Shown here: positions 24,645 through 32,849 of the stretch, piece by piece
How the letters are laid out: every line of letters starts with the position of its first letter
Position numbering within the stretch: the stretch's first letter is position 1
Assembly (NCBI RefSeq): GCF_014873955.1
Contig: NZ_JADBED010000001.1
Location: forward strand, 2,604,001-2,668,000
Length of the DNA: 64,000 nt
Reading direction: 5' to 3'
DNA from: Nesterenkonia lutea
GTDB lineage: Bacteria > Actinomycetota > Actinomycetes > Actinomycetales > Micrococcaceae
The notes under the pieces: generated by a model
Seen by the model: the letters and a program-made list of their open reading frames with translations, nothing else
What the model was told of the DNA's origin: nothing
The model's database searches: none
Position numbers and translations under genes: made by a program

Positions 24645-26002
24645 CTACCGAGCTCTACGACACCGGTTCCCCCGCTGGGGTGGACTCCCGCACGCCTCCG
24701 CAGGACATGGTGGCGGAGCAGTCAGTCCTGGGCGGCATGATGCTCTCCAAGGACGCCATCGCCGACGTCGTCGAGGTGCTGCGCGGCTCCGACTTCTACC
24801 GCCCGGCCCATGAGCTGATCTATGACGCCATCATCGATCTCTACGGACGCGGCGAGCCCGCCGATGTGGTGACGATCTCGGATCATCTGACCAAGCGCGG
24901 CGAGCTGCAGCGCATCGGTGGCCCGGCGTACCTGCACAACCTTGCGCAGTCGGTGCCCACTGCCGCCAATGCCGGCTTCTACGCGGAGATCGTGCGCGAG
25001 CGGGCGATACTTCGTCGGCTCGTCGATGCCGGCACCAAGATCGTCCAGCTCGGACACACCGCCGACGGTGAGGTCGAGGGCATCGTCAACCAGGCGCAGT
25101 CTGAGATCTACAACGTGGCCGAGAACCGACAGAGCGAGGACTATGTCTCGCTCTCTGAGGTGCTGGGACCCACGATCGATGAGATCGAGACCAACTCGGC
25201 TCACGACGGCGGACTCACCGGGATCCCCACCGGGTTCCGCGAGCTCGACGACCTGACCCACGGCTTCCACGGCGGGCAGATGATCATCATCGCGGCCCGC
25301 CCGGCCATGGGAAAGTCCACGCTGGCGCTGGACTTCGCCCGTGCGGCCGCGGTGAGCAACGGCATGACCGCCGCCTTCTTCTCCCTGGAGATGGGTCGCA
25401 ACGAGATCGCGATGCGTCTGCTCTCGGCCGAGTCGCGGATCCTCTTCTCCGACCTGCGCAAGGGCAACATCCGCGATGAGGACTGGGAGAAGATGTCGGA
25501 GGCGGTGGACCGGCTCAATGACGTGCCGCTGTTCATCGATGACTCCCCGAACATGTCACTCATGGAGATCCGCGCCAAATGCCGCCGGCTCAAGCAGCGC
25601 CACAACCTCAAGCTGGTGGTGCTGGACTATCTGCAGCTGCTCTCCTCGGGCAAGCGCGTGGAGTCGCGCCAGCAGGAGGTCAGTGAGTTCTCCCGCACGC
25701 TGAAGCTCCTGGCCAAGGAGCTCGACGTGCCGATCATCGCGCTCTCGCAGCTCAACCGCGGGTCCGAGTCTCGGCCGGACAAGAAGCCTCAGGTCTCTGA
25801 CCTGCGTGAGTCCGGCTCCATCGAGCAGGATGCCGATATGGTCATGCTGCTGCACCGGCCCGAGGTCTACGACAAGGAGACCGAGCGAGCCGGGGAGGCG
25901 GACATCATCGTGGCGAAGAACCGCAACGGTCCCACCCGCGACATCACGGTCGCCTTCCAGGGGCACTACGCCCGCTTTCAGGACATGGCCCGGGACTTCT
26001 AG
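24641..26002 (+). CDS. dnaB: Replicative DNA helicase DnaB
   Basis: 453 aa. The N-terminal DnaG-interacting domain opens PPQDMVAEQSVLGGMMLSKDAIADV. The RecA-like motor has Walker A ARPAMGKSTLALDFARA, Walker B LKLVVLDYLQLL, and the conserved ALSQLNRGSESRPDKKPQVSDLRESGSIEQDADMVMLLHR. It is the hexameric helicase at replication forks. No intein is present. The GTG start overlaps the preceding stop and has GTGGAGG upstream. Location downstream of rplI fits actinobacteria, but here several genes intervene. Confidence 0.96.
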   Translation: MTTELYDTGSPAGVDSRTPPQDMVAEQSVLGGMMLSKDAIADVVEVLRGSDFYRPAHELIYDAIIDLYGRGEPADVVTISDHLTKRGELQRIGGPAYLHNLAQSVPTAANAGFYAEIVRERAILRRLVDAGTKIVQLGHTADGEVEGIVNQAQSEIYNVAENRQSEDYVSLSEVLGPTIDEIETNSAHDGGLTGIPTGFRELDDLTHGFHGGQMIIIAARPAMGKSTLALDFARAAAVSNGMTAAFFSLEMGRNEIAMRLLSAESRILFSDLRKGNIRDEDWEKMSEAVDRLNDVPLFIDDSPNMSLMEIRAKCRRLKQRHNLKLVVLDYLQLLSSGKRVESRQQEVSEFSRTLKLLAKELDVPIIALSQLNRGSESRPDKKPQVSDLRESGSIEQDADMVMLLHRPEVYDKETERAGEADIIVAKNRNGPTRDITVAFQGHYARFQDMARDF

Positions 26003-26047
26003 CGGCTCTCGAGCTGCCTTCCTTCGCGCAGCGATCCCGGCGGCGAG

Positions 26048-26737
26048 CTAGATCGCGCGGAGCACGACGTCGAGGAAGGCGAACCCGAGACCGCCGTAGA
26101 GCAGACCGATCCACAGCGCGTGCGTCAGTGCCGTCCAGAACCTGCCGGTGGCGATGAGCAGTCCGAACGCCGCGGGAGTGCAGGCCAGGGCGTAGCCCGC
26201 CACGAGGAGCCACAGGCCGGTGAACTCCCCGAGGGCCAGCATGTAGAAGCCCACGCCGATCGTCCAAGCCATGGTGAACTCGAACATCAGGGCGGCGATG
26301 ACCACGGCGACCACGACTGCCCAGAGGCAGCGCCCCCAGCTGCCGGCGAATCGGCGAAGGCCGCTTCGCTCCTCGGCCCTGGGCGGAGCGCTGCGGCCTG
26401 TGGAGCTGTTCTTCCCCGAGCGACTGGTCGCGGAGTTCTTCCCCGAGCGCCTGGCTGAGCTGTTCTTCGCCGGTCGTGTCGCGGTGGAGCTGCGCCGCGC
26501 GGGCGTCGAGGCGGTGGTCCTGGTCGCAGCAGCGCGACCGCCGGACGTGGTGCGGGATCCTCTGGCTGCAGTGCCGGTTCGGGCGGCGGTGGTGCGAGAC
26601 TTTCCGGATGAGGTGCGGGGTTCCCCGGATGAGGTGCGAGAGGTGGAGGGGCGCCGCGTCGCCGTGTTCTTCTTCGCGGCCGGAGAGGGGGGTCTTGCTG
26701 GACTCTTCCGGGCTTGGCTCTTCCTTGGGGTGCTCAC
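26048..26737 (-). CDS. Membrane protein with a long Lys/Arg-Ser/Thr-rich cytoplasmic tail
   Basis: 229 aa of unknown function. Residues 1-~125 are low complexity and strongly basic, rich in Ser, Thr, Ala, Arg and Lys with short repeats such as RSGKNSATS / RSGKNSSTG, similar to histone-H1-like tails. Residues ~133-229 hold three TM helices (WAVVVAVVIAALMFEFTMAW, MLALGEFTGLWLLVAGYALA, ALWIGLLYGGLGFAFLDVVL). The GTG start is 8 nt behind TACGCT (26746-26751), so it may be leaderless. The tail could bind nucleic acid or anionic lipid; this is inference. Confidence 0.6.
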   Translation of the reverse strand: MSTPRKSQARKSPARPPSPAAKKNTATRRPSTSRTSSGEPRTSSGKSRTTAARTGTAARGSRTTSGGRAAATRTTASTPARRSSTATRPAKNSSARRSGKNSATSRSGKNSSTGRSAPPRAEERSGLRRFAGSWGRCLWAVVVAVVIAALMFEFTMAWTIGVGFYMLALGEFTGLWLLVAGYALACTPAAFGLLIATGRFWTALTHALWIGLLYGGLGFAFLDVVLRAI

Positions 26738-26789
26738 AGCCTGACAGCGTACCGCGCGGCGCGTGCGGCAGCGGGGAGCCGGGCGGTGG

Positions 26790-26987
26790 TCAGAGCCACC
26801 CGAGGTAGGGCAGGGCCAGAAGGAAGAGGATCAGCCCGATTCCGACGCCGAGCGTCACAGCCACCGTCCGATTCGAGTTCGCGCGACCGAGCTCGTGGGG
26901 ATTCTGCTGCGGGGCACCTTTGTGGGCGGGATCAGGGACGGAGGAATCCGCTCGCCGGTGGTCGTGACGCGCTGGATGAGATGACAT
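26790..26987 (-). CDS. Small membrane protein, hypothetical
   Basis: 65 aa: a hydrophilic N-terminal half (HDHRRADSSVPDPAHKGAPQ) and one C-terminal TM helix (VAVTLGVGIGLILFLLALPYLG). No family is recognised. GAGG lies 7 nt before the ATG. It lies 52 bp upstream of the basic-tail membrane protein in the same orientation. Confidence 0.5.
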   Translation of the reverse strand: MSSHPARHDHRRADSSVPDPAHKGAPQQNPHELGRANSNRTVAVTLGVGIGLILFLLALPYLGWL

Positions 26988-27121
26988 TCATGCACCTCGC
27001 TTGGCGGAGCATTGCCGGACAGATGGTGTAGATGTTTCCGTCCGAGTCTATGAAGCGTCTCTGAGAAGGAGCTGTGCGGCAGGTGAGACCTTGCCGGTAG
27101 CTGAGCTGGGCCTTTGTCGGG

Positions 27122-28519
27122 TCACAACGCCTGGGCCGCAGCCGAGGGCACCACGTCGAGCAGCCGGATGCTGCGGCTGATCCCTTCCAGGGCGGCAGTC
27201 AGCCGGGGGAGGGCACCGATGGGGACCAGCACCAGCACCGAACCGCCGAATCCGCCGCCGATGAGCCGTGCCCCCTCGGCACCCTGAGCCAGTGCTGTCT
27301 CCACCACGAGGTCAGCCACTGCGAAGGACACCTCGGCGTCATCGCGCATGCTCATGTGTCCTGAGGTGAGGATGTCGCCCACGGTGGAGGCGACGTGCCG
27401 GACCCCATAGGCCTCACCGGAGAGCAGATGGTGCAGCTTCTCCGAACGCACCATCTCGGTCAGCGCATGGCGCAGCCGACGGCGGCAGGCCTGGGTGTCT
27501 CTGCCGTCCACCGAGTCCAGCTGCTCGGCCAGTCTGTCGAACTCCTCGAGGACGTGCAGCACATCAGCCTTGCGCGGCTTCTCGGGAAGGGCGTCGCGCA
27601 GCCGATCGAAGCCCAGCAGGTGGGCCGCCGCCTCGGCGTCGGCTCGGCGATCGCTGAACTGGCCGTCGACAAGACGGTGGGCCTGACCGGTGTCCACCGC
27701 GACCAGACGGTAGCCGCGCTGGATGCATCCGATGTCCAGCGGCTGGACGCTGAAGTCTCGACAGTCCAGCGAGAGGACCTTGCCCGCCCGGGCGCGCAGC
27801 GCGACGGTCTGGTCGAGTCCTCCTGTGCCGGCCCCGACGACCTCCACCTCGGCCCGCACGCAGGCGGCCGCCAGATCCTTGCGATGCTGGCGACTCAGCG
27901 CCGCGTTGATGTCCTGGAGCGGGTTCTGCCGTCCGAGCGGGGTGCCCAGAGCGACGAAGGCCAGTATGGAGGCGCATTCCAGCGCGGCGGAGGAGGAGAG
28001 TCCGCCGCCGATCGGAAGAGTGGAGACCACCAGGAGGTCGGCGCCGAAGCCGTCCTGCATGCGGAAGTCCGGCTGGGAGACGCCGAGTTCGCGCAGCGAC
28101 CAGAGCACCCCGGAGACGTAGTCGCTCCAATGTCCGGAGCCTCTGGGGGAGCGGGCGTGGTGATCCTGAAGGTCCTGATCCGTGCCGGACCCGTTCACTG
28201 GGCCGATCTGCTCGGCGGGAACGGTGGTGACGCCGTCGTCCAGCGATGCGTCCAGGGTGCGCAGGCGCAGCTGCCCGTCCTGGCGCGGGGCCGCAGCGAC
28301 GTAGGTGCCGTGGGCCAGCGCCAGCGGGAGGCAGCGCCCGCCATGGAAGTCGATGTGCTCCCCGTTGAGGTTCGCCCTCCCCGGAGCGAACCAGACGCCC
28401 GAAGCCGGCCGACCGTACTCCGCCTGGAAGCGGCTGATCAGGTCAGAGTGAATCTCTTGCGGCTCGCCAGGGGCCAGCCAGACGGCATCGGTTGTTCGCA
28501 CGGTGATCCATTGTGCCAC
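27122..28519 (-). CDS. galK: Galactokinase (GHMP family)
   Basis: About 465 aa, longer than the usual ~390. It phosphorylates galactose at C1 with ATP. The galactokinase signature GRANLNGEHIDFHGG is near residue 35, the ATP-binding GHMP motif PIGGGLSSSAALE is mid-protein, GTGGLDQTVALRA contributes the catalytic Asp, and GARLIGGGFGGSVLVLV is the C-terminal GHMP motif. Extra length comes from a linker around residues 80-125 (NGSGTDQDLQDHHARSPRGS). GTG at 28519 is my best start; a much longer open frame upstream is non-coding. There is no galT or galE next to it. Confidence 0.88.
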   Translation of the reverse strand: MAQWITVRTTDAVWLAPGEPQEIHSDLISRFQAEYGRPASGVWFAPGRANLNGEHIDFHGGRCLPLALAHGTYVAAAPRQDGQLRLRTLDASLDDGVTTVPAEQIGPVNGSGTDQDLQDHHARSPRGSGHWSDYVSGVLWSLRELGVSQPDFRMQDGFGADLLVVSTLPIGGGLSSSAALECASILAFVALGTPLGRQNPLQDINAALSRQHRKDLAAACVRAEVEVVGAGTGGLDQTVALRARAGKVLSLDCRDFSVQPLDIGCIQRGYRLVAVDTGQAHRLVDGQFSDRRADAEAAAHLLGFDRLRDALPEKPRKADVLHVLEEFDRLAEQLDSVDGRDTQACRRRLRHALTEMVRSEKLHHLLSGEAYGVRHVASTVGDILTSGHMSMRDDAEVSFAVADLVVETALAQGAEGARLIGGGFGGSVLVLVPIGALPRLTAALEGISRSIRLLDVVPSAAAQAL

Positions 28520-28718
28520 TTCATATCCAGTGGTGTTCCATGACGTTCTCCGGCACCGCCGCAGCAGGACCCCGGCGACCGCAGTCCCAGGAGAAGCAGC
28601 GAGAGGAACCATCCATGGCGATCGAGATCGGTCACCCGCAGCGGCCCTGGCCGCCAGTGACTGGAGCAGACGGCGCAGCCGCACCTCAGACGGCATGATC
28701 GACCTCGACATGACGCCT

Positions 28719-28738
28719 GCGCAGACCATGGTCTGCGC
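28719..28738. repeat. 20-bp perfect palindrome
   Basis: GCGCAGACCATGGTCTGCGC reads the same on both strands, with no spacer. It lies ~200 bp upstream of galK and ~275 bp upstream of the pirin gene and could be an operator. No copy is seen elsewhere in the window. Confidence 0.7.
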
Positions 28739-28956
28739 GGGTGCCGGCGCGGATCCCGAGCAGCTCTTCGCGGCGGGCTGCGGGGCCTGCCTCCCTGGCG
28801 CCCTGGGCAGGGTCGCCTCCCGCGAGGGGTCCGATGTGACCGATCGCTCAGTCGGAACCGTCACGGAGGACTCAGCAGTGCTGCGGGACGGGGGCGCGGG
28901 GCCGGGGCGTCTCTGCGCCCCCGGCGCACCCCCGCCGCATACCCTGGGCTTACTCG

Positions 28957-28968
28957 TTGAAATTTGAA
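28957..28968. promoter_or_regulatory. MarR-like operator before the pirin gene
   Basis: TTGAAATTTGAA; read from the other strand it is TTCAAATTTCAA, differing at one base from the core TTCAAATTTAAA over the monooxygenase promoter (19272-19293). It ends 43 bp before the pirin ATG. Confidence 0.45.
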
Positions 28969-29011
28969 AGACTGACGGGGACACCAGGAGAACGTGCGTG
29001 AGGAGACGGCG

Positions 29012-30199
29012 ATGAGCGGCACTGACCTTGAGACCCAGGAGCAGGTCTGCATCAACGGGCCCTATACCTTCGAGGGTCTGCGCGATGGCGTCACCCGTGC
29101 GGAGGGGGGAGTGGAGCTGCTCGAACCTCGGACGGTGCCTCTGGGCGGACCCCGTGCCATGAACGTGCGGCGGACGCTGCCCCAGCGCGCGCGATCGCTG
29201 GTGGGGGCGTGGTGCTTCCTTGACTTCTACGGCCCGGATGATCTCACCGAGGCCACGTCGATGCGGGTGCCCCGCCATCCGCATACGGGCCTGGCCACCG
29301 TCTCCTGGCTCTTCGACGGTCGGATCGACCATATGGACTCCGCCGGCAACTGGGCCACGGTTCGCCCGGGCGAGGTGGCCGTGATGAATGCCGGACGCGG
29401 CATCAGTCACTCCGAGTACTCCTCTGCGGACACCACCGTCCTCCACGGGGCGCAGCTCTGGTATGCCTTTCCAGAGGAGCACCGGTTCGTGGAGCCTTCT
29501 CTGGAGACTCACCGCACTGAGCCCGTTCAGGGATCGGGATGGGAGGTGCGGGTCTTTCTCGGCGAGCTGCTGGGGCGGCGTTCCCCGGTGAAGACCTATG
29601 TCCCGCTGACGGGGGCGGAGCTGCGGCTCGAGCCGGGCGCGGTGCTGGACCTCGACGTTCCCGCCGGGCACGAGCACGGCCTGCTGCGCATCTCCGGAGC
29701 TGTCCGGCTCAATGGAGCCGTGCTGCCCGAGGATCATCTGGCGGTGGTCGAGACGGGAGCTGACACCCTCCGGGTGGAAGCTCTGGATGAGCCGGTGCTG
29801 GCGCTGCTGGTCGGCGGGGAGCCGCTGGGGGAGCAGATCGTGATGTGGTGGAACTTCGTGGGACGCAGCCATGAGGAGATCTCGGCCTTCCGGGCCGCCT
29901 ACCAGGCGGAGATGGGCTTCGAGTCCCCCACACCGGACTCGCCGCTGTCTGGCCACGCCAGCGGCTCCGGGGAGGGGGTCACCGAGCGCGCGGCTCGGCC
30001 CGACGGGTCAGAACATCAGGTTCCGGTGCAGGAAGGCGCCTTCGGGGACCCCGTGCACGGTCAGCTGCGGGACGTCCTGGCCGGGTCCCGGTACGCCGAC
30101 GGGCGGCCCTTCCCCCAGTTCGGAGACTTCCCCCCGGGCCAGTCCGCACCGCTTCCAGCCCCACCGCTGCCCAGTGCACGGATGAAGCCGCGCGGATGA
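29012..30199 (+). CDS. Pirin family protein with C-terminal extension
   Basis: 395 aa. The N-terminal cupin has the pirin metal ligands: His 89 and His 91 in VPRHPHTGL, then His 133 and Glu 135 in AGRGISHSE. The pirin C-terminal cupin follows up to about residue 300 (WWNFVGRSHEEISAFRAAYQ). The remaining ~90 aa are Pro/Gly-rich with a GRPFPQFGDFPPG motif, longer than typical pirins. Bacterial pirins can act as quercetin-type dioxygenases or as redox-sensitive regulators. GAGGAG precedes the ATG. A MarR-type site just upstream suggests electrophile or oxidative control together with the monooxygenase at 19385. Confidence 0.87.
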   Translation: MSGTDLETQEQVCINGPYTFEGLRDGVTRAEGGVELLEPRTVPLGGPRAMNVRRTLPQRARSLVGAWCFLDFYGPDDLTEATSMRVPRHPHTGLATVSWLFDGRIDHMDSAGNWATVRPGEVAVMNAGRGISHSEYSSADTTVLHGAQLWYAFPEEHRFVEPSLETHRTEPVQGSGWEVRVFLGELLGRRSPVKTYVPLTGAELRLEPGAVLDLDVPAGHEHGLLRISGAVRLNGAVLPEDHLAVVETGADTLRVEALDEPVLALLVGGEPLGEQIVMWWNFVGRSHEEISAFRAAYQAEMGFESPTPDSPLSGHASGSGEGVTERAARPDGSEHQVPVQEGAFGDPVHGQLRDVLAGSRYADGRPFPQFGDFPPGQSAPLPAPPLPSARMKPRG

Positions 30200-30299
30200 G
30201 CCCATCGGGGCTCATCGCAGCCTTCCCCCGCAGGTGCCCCTGGATTACGCTGAGGTCCTGGGCGGGAACAGCCTGTCTGTGAGGCATGGAGGCACGAGC

Positions 30300-31115
30300 A
30301 TGGACTGTTCAGGACGAGTCTTTGTCGTCACCGGGGCGGCGGCGGGCATAGGCCGTGCAGTCGCGCTGGATCTGCTCGGCCGCGGAGCCCGCGTGGCCGC
30401 CGTCGATCTCAACTCCGAGGGGCTGCAGCGCACGGTCGAACTCGCCCAGGCAGGGAACCGGCTCAGCACGCACACGCTGAACATCGTTGACCGCGAGGCG
30501 GTCGGCGTCCTCCCCGCACAGGTCACCCAGGCTCACGGAGCGGTCGACGGGCTGATCAACGTGGCCGGGATCATCCAGCCCTTCGTCCACATCGAAGACC
30601 TCGACTACGAGGTGATCGAGCGTGTCATGGACGTCAATTTCTGGGGCACGGTGCACATGGTCAAGGCCTTCCTCCCGGGTCTGAAGGCGCGGCCCGAGGC
30701 CTCGCTGGTCAATGTGGTCAGCATGGGCGCACTGCTGCCGGTTCCGGGCCAGTCCGCCTACGGTGCGTCAAAGGCCGCGGTGCGCCTGCTCACCGAGGGA
30801 CTCTACGCCGAGCTGCAGGGCACCGCGGTGGCGGTCAGCGAGGTGTTCCCGGGAGCCGTGGGCACGGAGATCAGCAGGAACTCCGGCGCCGGATTCAGCG
30901 GCAGCGGCGGTGACACCTCCAAGACGACCAGCGCGCAGGAGGCCGGACGGATCATCGTCGACGCCGTGGAGAAGCGGAGCTTCCGGGTGATGATCGGCAA
31001 TGATGCCAGGCTCTTCGACCTGCTCTCCCGGATGGCCCCACGACGGGGCATCGAGATGATCGCGAAGAAGATGAAGGACCTGGTGGTCAGCCGTCCCGCG
31101 AAGGCCAGCGCCTGA
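30300..31115 (+). CDS. Short-chain dehydrogenase/reductase
   Basis: 271 aa classical SDR. Cofactor motif TGAAAGIG at 11-18, with D37-type acid (AAVDLN) that favours NAD(H). NVAG follows, and the active site is Ser with Y154xxxK158 (SAYGASKAAV). ATG behind GGAGG. It probably oxidises or reduces a small alcohol/ketone; the substrate is not evident. The C-terminus (ARLFDLLSRMAPRRGIEMIAKKMKDLV) resembles SDRs annotated in lipid or steroid metabolism. Confidence 0.87.
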   Translation: MDCSGRVFVVTGAAAGIGRAVALDLLGRGARVAAVDLNSEGLQRTVELAQAGNRLSTHTLNIVDREAVGVLPAQVTQAHGAVDGLINVAGIIQPFVHIEDLDYEVIERVMDVNFWGTVHMVKAFLPGLKARPEASLVNVVSMGALLPVPGQSAYGASKAAVRLLTEGLYAELQGTAVAVSEVFPGAVGTEISRNSGAGFSGSGGDTSKTTSAQEAGRIIVDAVEKRSFRVMIGNDARLFDLLSRMAPRRGIEMIAKKMKDLVVSRPAKASA

Positions 31116-31203
31116 GCCGGGGCGCTGGGCCGGTGTGACAGACTTGGGCGCGCGCCGCCGGTGACCCGGTGGATCGGCGCGAAGGCCAGCAGCAGGAGGA
31201 CCA

Positions 31204-31581
31204 GTGACCGAGATCCCCCCCAGAGGGCGCCTGTCCACGCGCCTGCTCGCCCACGGCCGCGAGCCTGACCCGCGGTTCACGCTGGCCAACGAACGCACCT
31301 TCCTCGCTTGGATCCGCACGGCGCTGGCGTTCTTGGCCGGGGGTGTGGCTGTGGAGGCCTTCGCCGCAGACGTCTTCGCCGATCCTTACCGGACAGTGAT
31401 CTCGGTGCTCACCATCAGCGTGGGTCTGCTGATCAGCGTGGGCGCAGCCCTGCGCTGGCTCAACATCGAGCGCAGCATGCGACTGGGCCGGCCGCTGCCG
31501 ATGCCGCTGATCATTCCGCTGCTGAGCTTTGCCTGCGGTGCCGCCATGGCCGTGGTCATCGTGCTGGTGGTTCTGGACTGA
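31204..31581 (+). CDS. DUF202 (YidH-type) membrane protein
   Basis: 125 aa with three TM helices. The family signature DPRFTLANERTFLAWIRTALAFLAGG is at residues 21-46. GCAGGAGG lies before the GTG. Its last base overlaps the next DUF202 gene (TGATG), so they are coupled. Function of the family is unknown. Confidence 0.85.
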   Translation: MTEIPPRGRLSTRLLAHGREPDPRFTLANERTFLAWIRTALAFLAGGVAVEAFAADVFADPYRTVISVLTISVGLLISVGAALRWLNIERSMRLGRPLPMPLIIPLLSFACGAAMAVVIVLVVLD

Positions 31582-31907
31582 TGCCTCCCGGGGCCCCGCT
31601 GCACTTGGATCCGGGCCTGCAGCCCGAACGGACCGTGCTCTCCTGGGGCCGCACCATGCTGCTCTTCGCGCTGGCCGGAGCGGTCTTTCTGCGCTGGGTG
31701 CCCTACTACGGGGTGTGGACCGTCGCACTGACGGCAGGCTGCGCCGTCGTCGCCGGAACCATCTATCTCACTCAGCGAAGGCGCTATGCGAAACAGTCTC
31801 ACGGCATCGCCGAGGAGCAGGTCGAGGCCGACGTCCCCGCGGTGCTGGGCACGACCCTCGCCACACTGTGCCTCGGGCTCATGGGCCTGCTCGCGGTCCT
31901 CAGCTGA
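31581..31907 (+). CDS. Second DUF202 membrane protein
   Basis: 108 aa with three TM helices. DPGLQPERTVLSWGRTMLLFALAGAVFLRW is the second, shorter DUF202 type, and its start overlaps the previous stop (TGATG). Pairs of DUF202 proteins are common in actinobacteria and may form a heteromer; this is inferred from the pairing only. Confidence 0.82.
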   Translation: MPPGAPLHLDPGLQPERTVLSWGRTMLLFALAGAVFLRWVPYYGVWTVALTAGCAVVAGTIYLTQRRRYAKQSHGIAEEQVEADVPAVLGTTLATLCLGLMGLLAVLS

Positions 31908-31991
31908 ATTTCAGCTGGACGCAGGCTGGTCTGACCATTGTGGCAGGGATGCTACGTTTCGCGCTCGACTACATATGAGGAGGTCCTTGTC

Positions 31992-32789
31992 ATGTCGAAG
32001 AAACTGATGACAAGTTTTGCCCTGGCCGGAGTCCTGGCCCTCGCCGCATGCGGGGATTCATCCGAGACTGAGCCCGAAGGCGGCGACACGGCATCGCAGA
32101 GCGCCCAGGACGAGGGGCAGAGCACCGAAGGGGGCGCCGCCGGTGAGTCGGAGTCCGGCGAGCAGCCGGAGATGCCCGAGGCGGACACGGAGGACATCCC
32201 CGACGTCGTCGCAGAGGTCAACGGTGACGAGCTCAGCGGTGAAGACTTCACCGTGCTCTACGAATCGCAGTTCCAGCAGCTCGCCATGCAGTCGCAGATG
32301 ACCGGGGAGGAGCCCGACCAGGATCAGCTCAAGGAGCAGACCCTGGACTCGATGATCGGCAACGAGCTGCTGCTCCAGGACGCCCGCGACCAGGGCTTCG
32401 AGGCCTCGGATGAGGACGTCGAAGCGCTGATCACCGAGCAGGCCGAGGCCAACGGCATGGAATCAGCCGATGAGTTCATCGAGGCCTATGAGGAGCAGGG
32501 CATGTCCGAGGAGCAGCTGACCGAGGATGCGCGCAGCCAGGTGCTGATCAACCAGCTCCTCGATGACCTGGACGTGGAGGAACCCTCTGAGGAGGAGCTG
32601 CGCGAGATCTATGACGAGGCGGCCGCAGCGCAGGAGGAGTCGGGCGAGGAGGAGCAGACCGAGCTGCCGCCCTTCGAAGAGGTCCGAGACGATGTCGCGG
32701 AGCAGGCGACCTCTGATGCTCGCAATGAGGCCGCGCTGGATCACGTCGAGCAGCTCCGCTCCGATGCAGAGATCGAGACCCACCTCTGA
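31992..32789 (+). CDS. SurA_N-like lipoprotein (chaperone domain without rotamase domain)
   Basis: 265 aa lipoprotein: signal peptide with lipobox LAAC and modified Cys 20. A ~50-aa acidic linker leads into the SurA N-terminal chaperone pattern (VVAEVNGDELSGEDFTVLYESQF ... LDSMIGNELLLQDARDQGFEASDEDVEALI). It ends in an acidic helical stretch without a PPIase (parvulin) domain. It likely assists folding of secreted proteins at the outer membrane face. AGGAGG lies before the ATG. Overall it is extremely acidic, a trait shared with other secreted proteins in this window and common in halotolerant actinobacteria. Confidence 0.8.
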   Translation: MSKKLMTSFALAGVLALAACGDSSETEPEGGDTASQSAQDEGQSTEGGAAGESESGEQPEMPEADTEDIPDVVAEVNGDELSGEDFTVLYESQFQQLAMQSQMTGEEPDQDQLKEQTLDSMIGNELLLQDARDQGFEASDEDVEALITEQAEANGMESADEFIEAYEEQGMSEEQLTEDARSQVLINQLLDDLDVEEPSEEELREIYDEAAAAQEESGEEEQTELPPFEEVRDDVAEQATSDARNEAALDHVEQLRSDAEIETHL

Positions 32790-32849
32790 GCATGAGGCCG
32801 AACTCTTCCAGCCGCTGGCCGGGATGAGATCTGCCGGCAGGCCCCGGGT

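Larger units (their letters stand above)
28520..29011. other. 492-bp intergenic region between galK and the pirin gene
   Basis: No convincing gene. It holds a 27-codon frame at 28616-28699 behind GAGAGGAA, a 20-bp perfect palindrome (28719-28738) and a MarR-like operator (28957-28968). A 154-codon plus-strand frame (28503-28967) has no recognisable protein pattern. Confidence 0.5.

Noticed and set aside
28503..28967. 154-codon plus-strand frame between galK and the pirin gene
   Set aside because: No recognisable protein pattern or ribosome site, and it overlaps the operators and palindrome.
28520..29956. N-terminal extension of galactokinase to 944 aa
   Set aside because: The open frame continues upstream of galK through the intergenic region and antisense to the pirin gene, but residues before the GTG at 28519 show no kinase or other domain.
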